DNA from: Blasia pusilla
Taxonomy: Eukaryota; Marchantiophyta; Marchantiopsida; Blasiales
DNA: 64,000 nucleotides
NCBI GenBank assembly: GCA_050084515.1
Contig: CM114272.1
Coordinates: 15,376,001 to 15,440,000 of the forward strand
Direction of reading: 5' to 3'
Positions 21,304 through 31,266 of the stretch are shown here, in pieces. Made by a program: the position numbers and the translations under genes. Every line of letters begins with the position of its first letter. Position 1 is the stretch's first letter. Under the pieces are notes generated by a model. That model searched no databases and was not told the origin of the DNA. It saw only the letters and a list, made by a program, of their open reading frames with translations.

Positions 21304-21659
21304 AAGACCTACTGTCATAAAACACGTATAGAATCACATACAATCGAGCCAGACCCACTTCACGATGGCAGAATCTAGGTGGAAGCTTGCGGGAAACACC
21401 ATAGCCAAGAGCTCTACTCACTACCAAGGCTAACTCCCAACGCAACCGGCTCAACTCGAAGAACTAAGTGTTCTTTGAGTGCACTCCACCTTATATCCTC
21501 CAACCTAAGAGCGGGCCCTATTGGAAAAGTCACCCTCAACTGAGTAACCCCCAACCCTATGTATGAAATCGCATCTCTACCTAGACACTGCGGCCCTACA
21601 TAAGGTATGGCCTCTACTAGCACACTATACTCTACGACATAATCCGTATGGTCATGACA
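21304..21659 (-). repeat. Element I terminal repeat A1
   Basis: It begins on the minus strand TGTCATGACCATACGG at the ACAT duplication and carries the TATA-like GGATATAAGG near 21490, so it can start the element RNA. It matches A2 but is not followed by B: after AGGTCTT the sequence goes straight into the leader. Confidence 0.9.
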
Positions 21660-22663
21660 ACATGCCTCGCCACCAATAGTGAATCTGGAGCAAGCTGTAC
21701 GTCCGCTTCACCCCAAAGTGACCCAACTCCTGTGGGCATGCTGCACTAGTCGTGCTCTTTGCGAAGGATGCGGCACAACACGTACTTTGCCATCCTTCCA
21801 AACCCTCAAAATATGTGTCCCCTCCCAACGGAACCGTCTCGCCCGCTGTAGGATCCGATCCCGCTCTCTAGCATGCACGATGCTCGCAACGATGCTAGTA
21901 CGAAGGTACTCCAAGACTACTCCATCATCATGAATATCTCGGCCACTTGTCGTGTCCTCACTGGCCTCGGGATCCAAGGACTCTCCACTAGACCTTGCCA
22001 TCGAAGTCTCCACACTCTAGCTCTCCATAGCAAACATGCCTAAATAGGTTGACGCGTGCCATCCTGGCACCGACTCCTCATCACTCTCTCCATGCCATCG
22101 AGCTATAGTCGCATCTCGCTGACTCGCGCATGGGTTACGACTCAACCCATTTGCATCGTGGTTGAGCATCCTAGGTCTATGTACCACCTGAAAATCATAC
22201 TCCTGCAACAACAGAGCCCATCTCGCAAGCTTTCCTGTAAGATTTTCGAACTCCATCAACCACTTCAGTGGTTGATGATCAGTGATGAAGGTAAAGGGAT
22301 TGCCGAATAAGCAACACCTGAAATGCGCGACAACCCACACCGCAACCAATCACTTACCCTCATACGAGTTGTACTTTGCCTCTGCAACGTTGTTCGAGCG
22401 GCTAGCATAAGCCACCACGAACACTCTATCCTCATCATCATGTTGGGTGAGCACCACTCCAAGCCCCAACATGCTCCAATCTGTGTGCAATTGGAAAGGA
22501 CGCCCCCAGATCGGTCTCCTCAAGATGGGCGCAGAAGTCAAGCTGTCCTTGAGCAACTGAAATGCTCACTCTTGCTCATCCCCCCAGTGCCACTCATGAT
22601 CCACCTTTGTTAGCAAGGTCAAGGGCTTCGCAATCGAACCAAATCCCTTGACGTGGTCCTAAA
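21660..22663 (-). pseudogene. Element II RNase H and integrase N-terminal part
   Basis: Frames at 22556-22350 and 22349-22017 give RNase H with FQLHTDWSMLGLGVVL, YNSYEG and FITDHQPLKWLM, ending VHRPRMLNHDANGLSRN. The frame 22013-21708 follows with RILQRARRFRWEGTHILRVW and the start of the HHCC finger, and then YWWRGM next to the Element I insertion. At 22655-22668 a stretch of the RT connection (HVKGFGSIAKP) is joined directly to gag, so protease, any methyltransferase and most of RT are missing. The gene is closely related to Element I but is a separate family member. Confidence 0.85.
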
Positions 22664-23400
22664 AACATCTCTCAACGTAGGGGAGGTGTTCATAAGAAGC
22701 ACCCCTCCCGCACCCGTGTCCGCAGGGTCCGTCCAGCATCGCGCACCATGACTGGATAGCCTGAACCTCTGTCATCCCCTGAGTGACGTTGATCAACCGG
22801 CGCAAGCGAGTGTAAGCCTCACCCAAACTCTCACCCGGGTGCCTCTGGAAGTCGTGGATGCTGCGCAACTTCTCCGTCCGTACCCCCTGGCAGCTCGCCC
22901 TCAACTCAACAAAGATCTCAACCAGAGGGTTGAACCTAGGACGAACCCGACTAGATGGTGCAACTGCTCGAGTGCGAGTGATCCCTCCTAAAACATCACT
23001 AGTGGAAGAGGAAGTAGCCTCTCTTGACTCCTCCTCCTCATCTGGGAACGGCTCTATCCATGACTCATAGTGTGGGTCGTAGTAGAGTCGCCATGCCTCA
23101 ATCTCCTAGGCATATCTGTGGGAAAACTCATGGTAATCGTCCATGGGTGCCCCCTCTAAATGTTGGAACATACCGTTCCATGTCAGAACGGGTTGAACTC
23201 TCTAGAGTTCAACGGGAGTCGCACCAACTCCTAAAGATGAAATCGTGCAACTCAATCGTACCTACTGCACCTAAAAACCTACGCGGTCCTCTACTCCGGT
23301 CGTCCATCTCGTACGCCCAACTGGTAGGACCACTCACAATGTGTGGCAAATTGCTCACAAACTCCTCTACATCCTCCCCCTCGTCTAACGATGACATAGA
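22659..23400 (-). pseudogene. Element II Gag fragment
   Basis: The N-terminal part (SYQLGVRDGRPE, then GAVGTIELHDFI) and the core (GVRTEKLRSIHDFQRHPGESL, LINVTQGMTEVQAIQSW) match Element I Gag. The frame is broken several times, and after SPTLRDVF the sequence jumps to RNase H. The zinc knuckle is lost with the deletion. Confidence 0.8.
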
Positions 23401-23456
23401 AGGAGGTCGAGGTGGTCCTTGAAGTGAAGACCGTCGGAACCCTCACGCCACTCCGC

Positions 23457-24725
23457 TGTCGTATAGTAAAATCAACCAGTGTGTAAACTCCTTCGTCGTT
23501 AAGTGTTAGATAGAGTTTCATTAGTATTAAGTAAATTGGCTTAGAAAAAGGAGATTCTTATGTTTAAACCTCTTTATGGTACCTCTTTTATGCGGGCCCA
23601 ACTTTAGGAAAAGGAGGTAATAAATAAAAGATGACTTTATAAAAGTAAAGTAGTTGCTTTGATGAAAAGCAAAAGTAGTCTTGGTTGGTGGCTAGGTTAT
23701 TTGGGGTAATTTGGAAAATATCATGTGGGTAAAAGAGGATATTTTGGAAGAGATAAGAGGAAATCTACTTGTGTCAAAATGTGATTGGTTAAGCCTTGGG
23801 AGGAAGCCATGTGGCACAAGATAAGATAAGCTCTATTTCGTACTCTTGTGGATCCCTTGTGAGTATATAAAGAGGAGGGACCTTCAAGGGTTCATCACCT
23901 TCTATTCCACATCTTGAGTCTCTCGTGTCTCTCTTGAGTGTATGGCTTTGGGATTGCTTGCTCTTCCAATGAGAGTGGATCACCCCTCTTGGGAGAGTAA
24001 TTTGACTATGGTCTATTCTTTGAGAGATTTCTAGAGTGTGTGTGTGTGTGTGGGGATGAGAGGTTTGTCACCAGAGAGGAGTTTAGTCATACTAAAATAG
24101 CGGAAGTTTTGGCTTGTTACTTCCCCAATGAGAGTGGATTACCCCTCTTGGGAGAATAACTCCGCCAAAATCCATTCTTGAGGAGAGTAGAGAATGTGTG
24201 TCAAGCATGGATAGGGGTGGAGAGCAGTTGTGCCCGACTTTCCTTTCCTCAATCCTTACCATGTCAAGGTACTCTTTGTAGATAGGCTTTGGTTCACTCG
24301 CTATTTAGTTTATCACTTTGGGAGGCGTTCATGAACCAGGTCATGCAATCTCCAACTCGGTGATTCTTCCTATTGTCATATATGGAAGGACATGGGATTG
24401 TACTTTGTATGTCCTTATATAGCGATCCATGGATGTCAATAGGCCTGCTCAAGTAGGGTTTAACACTAGTTGTGCTATCTTCCTCATGTCAAGCGCGTAA
24501 AAAGTTTATAGGGATTTTATAGTTAAGAATTTTGGGGTCCGATGTTACGAAGAAGTGATCGCCTCGGCACTTCCATTTGTGATACCTGTCGTGAGAGAAT
24601 GGAGAGTGTACATCATAATTTTGTATTGAAAAAGGAGAACTTATTAGAGAGTTCACCTTGCATCAACCGCATCTACCGCAGCTAGAAGGCCCGCCCTTGC
24701 TCAAAGAAAGACTCTCGACACGACA
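23457..24725 (+). mobile_element. Solo LTR of the Element III family
   Basis: The 1269-bp sequence runs from TGTCGTATAG to CTCGACACGACA and is closely similar to the two LTRs of Element III. CCGC lies on both sides (23453-23456 and 24726-24729), a 4-bp target duplication. It carries the LTR TATA box at 23864-23872. No internal sequence remains, as expected from LTR-LTR recombination. It interrupts the 5' part of Element II. Confidence 0.93.
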
Positions 24726-24729
24726 CCGC

Positions 24730-26372
24730 GTAAAACATGTAGAGCTACTCTCGAATTCACCACCTCGCCTCTCAAAGTCCCGAACGGACGTCGTGATGAC
24801 CCTCGTGCCCTTCTCACCCTTGAGGCAAGAGTGATTGAGGGATCACTCTTGCCTCACGAGTAATCCCTCAATCACTCATCCCAAACATGCGGCATTCGAT
24901 CTACACTCTCCCTCCTCGAGACATGTAACGTGCGGCAATAAGCGGCGTGGTGGGGCAAATCGACCAGACTATCATTTCATCGATAACCTACCCTCAACTC
25001 CGGACATCCCACACAGGTCTATGTGCCCTAAAACACATACATAAATGATGCTCTCAGCATCCACACACCTAGTATCCCAAAATAAACTACCCAAGTCCCA
25101 GAATCCCTCACACGTGCAGGGTAAAGGACCAGAATGGGTAACATGAACACATGTCAATGTCGGTTCTCAACAACTGCAAATCTCGACCCCAACTCAGTCG
25201 TGGAGACAACTCCTCCAATCAGCAAGTCATACTCCTCCCGTACAGACGTTGCTCAAAACTCCTCGATAGACGGTGCGGTTCTAGCGGAACGGTGCGGCGT
25301 TGCAGGCGGCACGAAACGGCTACGAACGGCACGGCCCTCGATGATGGGATGCGGCATTCAGCGGCATACCCTCCTCAATCAACAATTAACCCACACTCTA
25401 CTCCACAATTCCGGAGCGGCTCCGCGATCGAGACGGTGCGGTGCGGCCACGAGCGGCACATCGCGGCAATCGGCGGCGCGTTGCGGCTATGGGCGTCACG
25501 GCACGGTACCCGATCGTCGTTGAGCGGCTACCAATCACAACATAGCAGCATGAAATCAAAACTCAAACACTATAACAAGAGGTCATATGCCATCACAGGT
25601 TGATGATGATGGCGTCCAAACAAAGTACGTGATGACGACGCAAGTCCGAGAATCAACGAACGTTGTGGAAGACCCTCCACTTCGTAAGGGCGATAATGGC
25701 AACCAAGGGTGGACAACGGACGGTGGACCATTGACGGTGACGGTTGACCATTGATGGTGACGGATGAACGGTGATGGTGACGGTTGACGGTGACTATGAC
25801 GGCGACGGCCGCCGTGGGTGTGGCGGCTGGTTTTGGGTTTGCACATTTTAACCCGAAAATTGCCTAACAATGGCAATTTTGCAAGATTGACCATAACTTT
25901 TTACTCGTAACTCCAAATTGCGCATTGTTTGTTGCACAACGTGCACAGCTTTATAGTCTACACCAATATCAAAAAATATTTAGAATTTGACATTCCAGTA
26001 AAAACTGACGGGGAATTTTGTAAAGCCCAATGTCTCTTTCTCCTACACAAAATTCGGCAGCGCTTCCGCGCTGATTCCTCCCAACAAAAATGTAAAACCT
26101 GTAAAAATGCAAATCAGCAAGCAACATGGTGCTCTCAAAAGCATCGGCATGGGGAAACCTGCCCCCATACTCAATCCCTATCAGAAATTGGGCAGCGCTT
26201 CCGTGCGCCACTCTTCCACACGAAAAATCGGCAAATGCAAAGAACAATCCAAGCAACCCTTGCTCCGATGAGCACTCCCATGAGCCGTTGAACGGGGAAC
26301 ACGGTCCCCAACCTGCAAAAACAGCGAGTGACCATCGAGCTCCCCCATGAAGCTCTCTCACTCTCTCTTTGT
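24730..26372 (-). other. Element II 5' leader region
   Basis: Between A1 and the gag remnant lies DNA with no recognisable protein. It contains a GGCAC/GCGGC-rich part (25250-25510), an imperfect 20-bp minisatellite (25720-25810) and AT-rich DNA near 25900. Some may be older host DNA captured by the element rather than true leader; the paired A1 and the solo LTR set the limits. Confidence 0.45.
25720..25810. repeat. Minisatellite of about 20 bp
   Basis: Units of the type CGGTTGACCATTGATGGTGA recur four to five times with substitutions, ending in CGGCGACGG. The run is GC-rich against its surroundings. No function is suggested. Confidence 0.6.
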
Positions 26373-26884
26373 AAAGTAAGATCCAATCTCTCTCTACACA
26401 ATCTCACACCATAGCTCTCAAAGGTGTGCACTCTCTCTTATGTCAAATCAAACCCACTCTCCTAATGAGAGGCTTAGGTTACACTCACAAGGCAAGGGAC
26501 CATAGCTCCGCCGCCTCATGCCAAGAGGTTCAAAAAGAGAGAATGAGCTGTCAAGCTCTCTCTTTGGGATATATACCCGTCCCCTCTCCCAAGCTCTCTC
26601 GATGGTAACCTATTCTCCCAAGTCACCTCCTTGGCTCTTGACCTAATGTAGGAGGTCAAGGGCCACTTAACAAAAATAGAAAGTCGATCATATACTCAAA
26701 ATGGTACTTACCTAAAATATTAAGTTCTTCAATATGGCTCCAAATGAGCCAAAACGAAGGGGAAACCTGCTCTCTCAGGTTTTCCAGGGCTTCAGCAGGT
26801 CATCCTCGACCTCCTAGGCATGTCCTCCACTACTCTTGAAGACGCTCTACTAGATCTCACCGATCTATCCTAAAGGACATGACA
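26373..26884 (-). repeat. Element II terminal repeat A1
   Basis: 512 bases match the two halves of A2 (5510-5760 and 10445-10706). On the minus strand it starts TGTCATGTCCTTTAGG and has a TATA box in GGGTATATATCCC (about 26565-26577). It ends at CTTACTTT and goes on directly into the leader without B, as in Element I. Confidence 0.88.
26569..26575 (-). promoter_or_regulatory. Probable TATA box of Element II A1
   Basis: TATATAT on the minus strand lies inside repeat A, with about 200 bases of A and then the leader downstream. The same motif is kept in A2 near 5707-5713. It is the best candidate for the start of element transcription. Confidence 0.5.
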
Positions 26885-27590
26885 AAGGAGAGTGCACCTC
26901 CCCCCTTCCCCCCCTTCCCCCCCTTCCTATTCAAGATACTTCTAGGGTTCTTTGGATCATCTTCCCTTCTCAAGTATCTACTCTAGAGCTCTATTTGTAG
27001 CCCTCAACCCAAATATGGATCATAACTCCCCATATTTGACTAGTTGAGACCAAAATGACTTTGGGGAGTCTTGTGGGTATTTCAACCCAATCTTTACTTC
27101 CCAAACCTGTATTACCCTCTTGCCTTAGGTTTTGGGTGTCTCATGGCTTAACATCTATCTCGACTCTACGCTTGCGCGTCTCAAGGTTGTTCTTGCTCCC
27201 ATTCACCTTTCTTGACTAGTTTTATTGCATTACCATCTATATTGATTACTCTTGACTCTCGAACTCTAAACACCTTTGACTAGGATCAAGATGGCAAGTT
27301 TCTTGATCAAGTATCTTCTACATATATTGGCTAATCCCTCAGTCCATATGTTTGACCCTGGCTAGTAGTCATGCATGAGTATTAGCAAGGGGGCCTCTAG
27401 TATTGGCATCTCCCACAACATGAGCTTGACTAAGAAGCCCATTGCTTGGGCACACTCTAAAGCAATGAAGACTCATAGTGCATAGTAGCCAAAGAGATTC
27501 CATTTTTCAAGAGGAGGAGATGGGCACACTCATGAGGAAAGTGTTAAACCTCTCGACTAAGACCCCATAAAGATGTTTTTCATGAATATG
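26885..27590. repeat. Old dispersed repeat, right flank of Element II
   Basis: After the AAGG duplication the sequence continues the repeat seen left of 5378, as judged by the copy at 34690 onwards. It opens with a C-rich run (CCTTCCCCCC units, 26899-26931). No protein frame is seen. Confidence 0.5.
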
Positions 27591-27599
27591 ATTATAATA

Positions 27600-27808
27600 A
27601 TATATACATTAATGGAAGGATGGCTTTTTTGGTTTTCGCCTTCACTCTAACACATGTCCATAGAAAATTATATTTTTACATTATGACCCATTTTAGTGTT
27701 GAAAAAAACTTGTCTCCAAATCTCTTGCCTAAGGCCCCATAAATTGAATTCATGTGTGCAACATGGTTAGTCCCTTCACTCCCGTGCATGGCACGGGTTA
27801 TACACTAG
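27600..27808 (+). mobile_element. Small non-autonomous Helitron-like element
   Basis: The 3' end shows a perfect seven-base-pair hairpin CCCGTGCATGGCACGGG followed by TTATACA and CTAG, with T after it, a classic Helitron terminus. The proposed 5' end (TATATACATTAATGGAAGG) resembles 53184-53203, where TCTATATACTAATGGAAGG has the expected TC start. Length would be about 210 bases with no coding content. Confidence 0.55.
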
Positions 27809-28865
27809 TGTGTAATGATTTAACTCTTAAATCAATTCTGAAAGATCTTCTTAGTTAAGAGAGCCAAGGAAGATGACGAGGAAGGCCTACAAAGAAATGT
27901 AAGGATTTTTTTAAAATAGTAATAGATATGTGTTTTTTAATTAAATTTAGAAATGAATCCATAAATTAGGATTCCTCGCATCGTCGAATTTCGCTTGACC
28001 AGTATAAGAAAAATCGACCGTGGAGAGCAATCGGACAGAGGACCGTGAGCCGGAGCAACCCTCCCCCCCTTTCGTGCTGATCTTTGTATGACGCGATAGG
28101 CTGAGGTGATGGTGATGGATGTTGTAGTGACCGATCCTACGTGGGAGGTTGTGCGATCCCAAGTGGTAGCACAAGGGAGATTGCTACAAGGAGCGGCAGC
28201 AGCGGCGGCGAAGAAGACCCATATACATAGTCGACTCCACTACAGATATCATTTTGTTCCCCTAGCCACAGAGATGTATGGGGCTATGGGGGAGAGGTTT
28301 GACTCATTCCTTACGGACTGCGCTAATAATCTCAAGTAAGAAAATGAGTCATCCTTAGCTACAGTGATCTTTTATTGTAAACAACGGGTCGCCATAACTT
28401 CGCAACATGCCTAGGCCAATGAGCTTTTGCGACCGACTCATACTCATCCGGGAGACACCGGCACTAGAGGCCCACTTAGTAGTAGTCATATTTCCGTATA
28501 TTGTTTCTCCACTTGATAAGGGGAAGGGCCCTTCTTCTTTTTCAACGCCGGATTTGACCTATCGATAGTTTGACCGTCACTTCATCCCTCCGGATGGTGA
28601 AGTTGTGAACGATGTGAGTTTCCGGCTCTTCCGACGTGACGCTGTCCCCTCGGACCCCGTCTGGTGACAAGTGCGGCGACGTATGTCGATGCGAAGAGGA
28701 GTTCCAGAGAGCGGTGAGTTTGAGGTGCGGAGTCCGGAGAGCTAGAGATTGCCGGCGGTTCGAGGAGTGCGGATGGAGTGGGCGATGGAGATGAGGTGCG
28801 TGTAAAGAGTCACCGGGCTGCCTGCGTCGGGAGTGGGGTACTGGATCGTGCGACTGCGAGGAGCA
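27809..28865. other. Unassigned DNA upstream of the RRP7 exons
   Basis: A short plus-strand frame at 28106-28339 has HYRYHFVPLATEMYGAMGER, reminiscent of a short segment often found in plant retroelement-related hypothetical proteins; it is isolated and I do not assign it. The rest shows no domain. Confidence 0.35.
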
Positions 28866-29290
28866 AGATGGGAGCAGCTCCTGATGCGAATTCGGAGCTG
28901 TCAGGAATGAAAAGTAAGTGTGTGTTTCGCAGTGTAATTCTGTGGAGAACTTGCTGTCGCTCTCACTGTTTTCGTTGTGCTCAATGATCAAAATCTTGGA
29001 GGGGGAGTTCAGAACCCTTGGCTGGAGACATCCCTGGGTGTCCGGAGGAATCCAGGGTTGTGGATGGGGAGGGTCTGCGAGAAGTAGAGATGGGAGCAGC
29101 AGCGTTTTCGGCATGAAGATGTCAGAGATGTAACGTAAGTGGATGTTTTGTGGCCCAATTCCCGGGAGAGTGCCATATCACGCTCACCGTTGTTATTATG
29201 CTTAAACCTCAAAAACCATGCTGGGACGTCTTAGAACCCTAGGTGCACACAACCCTGGGCTCTGCAGGACCCTAATTCCCTCGTCATTAC
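28866..29290 (+). repeat. Duplicated exon-like segment with 5' splice site
   Basis: Two diverged copies, about 28866-29085 and 29089-29290, both begin GATGGGAGCAGC and contain GTAAGTG followed by a stretch ending in CCCTGGG or ACAACCCTGGGC. Each has an ATG frame of 15-20 codons before GTAAGTG, so it could be a duplicated first exon and intron start. It lies upstream of the RRP7 exons, but I cannot join it to them. Confidence 0.45.
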
Positions 29291-30095
29291 CTGATCTCGT
29301 CACTCGATGGCAGCGATAGTTGTAGCTCGTGAGTTTCTGAAATCACAGTTCAGGGAACTTCTTAACAGAATCTCACCAAGGATCGATATTTTGCAGCGCC
29401 GCCAACCATGCCAAGCTGAAGCCTTTAATCTAGAGCTTGAAAGCCCCAATTGTGGGATTTTTTTACTTCAGGTGTGCTGGATAATCTTGCACGTAGGAGG
29501 GATTTCAGGCCCTCTCACACTTGCACTCTTGAGCCGCTCGACTCTCCCACTCGTGAGATCCTTCTGCCTCGTGTGGGCTCTTTCACGGGGAATTTGGAGG
29601 AGTTGGAAAGTGTCTGACTGGTCAGTGGTTGTGATTCCATGGTTTTGTTGTTTATAATGGGTTGTTTTTGCATAGGGTTCATTGGCGGTTAGACCTGTCC
29701 GAAAGTGTCCCTCGTTTATGTCTCTTTCCGATGAGTTTTGGTGCGCACTATAGTCTTGTGGTCACGAAAGAGCAACCTTTAGAATAGAATTGATAGAGTG
29801 CGCCATTTTTCCAGTATAGAAAAAACCGTTTTGTGAACCCAATTGCTCAGGATGCAAGTTTGCAAGGATGTGAGAGAGTAGTGCCCGTCTGAAGGTTGCG
29901 ATGTGTGTGCCACTTGAGAAGTAGTCTGCTTGGACTGTTCAGACAATTTGCTTACTTCTTCAGGTTTTAGGGTATACGAAGAAACTTTAGATCTAGTTTG
30001 AGGATATAACCTGAAAGGAAATGACATAATCACTAGGTAAATAGAGTTGTTCTGACCGAGATTTCACGTGAACGATCTGACAGTTCTTTTAACAG

Positions 30096-31266
30096 AATGG
30101 CTGGCAGAGTACCGTGCGAAGAGACCTGGTCTTCAGGTTCTACAAGCAGAAGTTGATGCGTTTATGGCCGATTTTGATGCCCGGGAAGAACAGGTGCGCG
30201 CTGATCAAATTCTTCATTCTTATGAGTATAGACATAATTCTACTTGGTTTCTGGCTTCATATTTATTCTTGTGCCAAGTATTGCTGGACAAGTGATCCTA
30301 GGGACAAGCTGTAAGTGTCTATTTTTGGTTAAACTTACACATATTCCCTATGTTCTTTGGGCCTGGACCTATGTGCACTCCTAATTGAGAAGCAAGATGG
30401 CTCCAGTTATCTTAAAGTGAAGAATAAATAACTTATCTAACACTACTTAAGTTTACAAAGGGTAGTTTGTCCAGTTTCCTGAAAATCTATGATTCAGGTT
30501 TCTGTGTTTCGAACTCCTAAATGGCAGCCAGAGGTTGCACCTGGTTAGTTGCTGTTGAAACTGCAGCTCTGGGGCGGCAATTTCAAATATTGGAAGTATT
30601 TTGCAGGCTAGGAAGGAGAAAATGGCTGCAGCAGAAGAGGATGGATGGACGTTGGTTGTCGGGAGCAAGGGCAGAAAAAAGACCACCGAGTCTGATAGTG
30701 GCATTAGAGTGGGAGCGGTATCCAGTGTTGCTGCCACAGAAAAAGCAGCAAAGAAAAGCAAGAAAGACATCGGAGTTGATTTCTATCGGTTTCAAAAACG
30801 AGAATCGAGGCGGAATGGTATGTAGCTCTCTGTTTGCTTCCACCCTACCCAGGTGTTTTGATATTTTGGTAAGGATGCTAGTTTGAGAGTCAAGTTAAAA
30901 TTTTGTCAGTCTGAACCCAATTTTGTTTCAATATATATCTCAAGATGTTTTGGCACGTAGAGTTTTATCAGTAGAAGTGAGTAATGTAAGTTCTCACAGT
31001 TCAGTGGCAGATTGGGCACAGGGTCAGATTTGCTAATTACTATCTTGAGTGAGATACTCGCACAGTAAGAAGCTCTGCAGAAATTTTTGGCATAAGGTTT
31101 TGTGTGTCTATGTCAAATTCAGTAGACCATAATTGGCGGATCACAACCTTTCGCTGAATTATTGGATTTGGTTTCCACAGAGGTGCTGGAACTGCAAAAG
31201 AAGTTTGAGGAGGACAAGAAGAGAATAGCAAAAATGAGGGAGTCTCGCAAGTTTCGACCATTTTAG
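30096..31266 (+). CDS. RRP7: RRP7 rRNA-processing protein, last three exons
   Basis: Three exons join in phase: 30096-30193 (after AACAG, ending at CAG|GTGCGC), 30607-30817 (after TTGCAG, ending AATG|GTATGT) and 31181-31266 (after CCACAG, stop TAG). They encode EYRAKRPGLQVLQAEVDAF, then a Lys-rich part with EEDGWTLVVGSKGRKKT and DFYRFQKRESRR, and last LQKKFEEDKKRIAKMRESRK ending in FRPF. This is the conserved C-terminal half of RRP7, a nucleolar factor of small-subunit rRNA processing (with Rrp36/UtpC in yeast). The first exon begins mid-codon, so upstream exons are needed, but I find no RRM-like N-terminal part between 26889 and 30095. The gene may be truncated, have a very long intron, or have an unrecognised N-terminus. 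Splice sites are inferred. Confidence 0.85.

Larger units (their letters stand above)
12125..21659 (-). mobile_element. Element I: retroelement with DNA methyltransferase, PHD finger and split direct repeats
   Basis: The element is 9.5 kb and reads on the minus strand: A1 (21659-21304), leader, gag, protease, C5-cytosine methyltransferase, RT, RNase H, integrase, PHD finger, purine tract, B1 (12702-12596), GC, A2 (12593-12243), B2 (12231-12125). It is inserted in the integrase gene of Element II. The flanks are GCAT (12121-12124) and ACAT (21660-21663), a 4-bp duplication with one change. Removing the element plus one copy restores Element II integrase across the join (WWRGM followed by QATFCQCMVCDR), which fixes both boundaries. 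The polymerase ORF is in one frame, with point stops rather than many indels, so the copy is not very old. A Ty3/gypsy origin is clear from the RT and integrase. Confidence 0.88.
5382..26884 (-). mobile_element. Element II: nested split-repeat Ty3/gypsy-type retroelement
   Basis: On the minus strand the element runs A1 (26884-26373), leader, gag, a fused RNase H, integrase, PHD finger, purine tract, B1 (10819-10709), two bases, A2 (10706 to 5510) and B2 (5509-5382). AAGG flanks it at 5378-5381 and 26885-26888, a 4-bp target duplication, and the unsplit repeat copy near 34680 looks like the empty site. It is interrupted by a 4.7-kb insert in A2, by Element I within integrase and by a solo LTR in its 5' part. 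Without these it is about 6 kb. It lacks the distal gag, protease, methyltransferase and most of RT through an internal deletion at about 22663, so it was probably mobilised in trans by full-length relatives, or was deleted after insertion. Confidence 0.8.

Noticed and set aside
12125-21659. Assignment of Element I to DIRS
   Set aside because: No tyrosine recombinase is present; the integrase is a DDE enzyme with an HHCC finger, and RT and RNase H are Ty3/gypsy-like. The methyltransferase is of the cytosine-C5 type, not the adenine type of some DIRS elements.
28106-28339. Short protein-like ORF (HYRYHFVPLATEMYG)
   Set aside because: It faintly recalls a segment of plant retroelement-related proteins, but it is isolated and too short to name.
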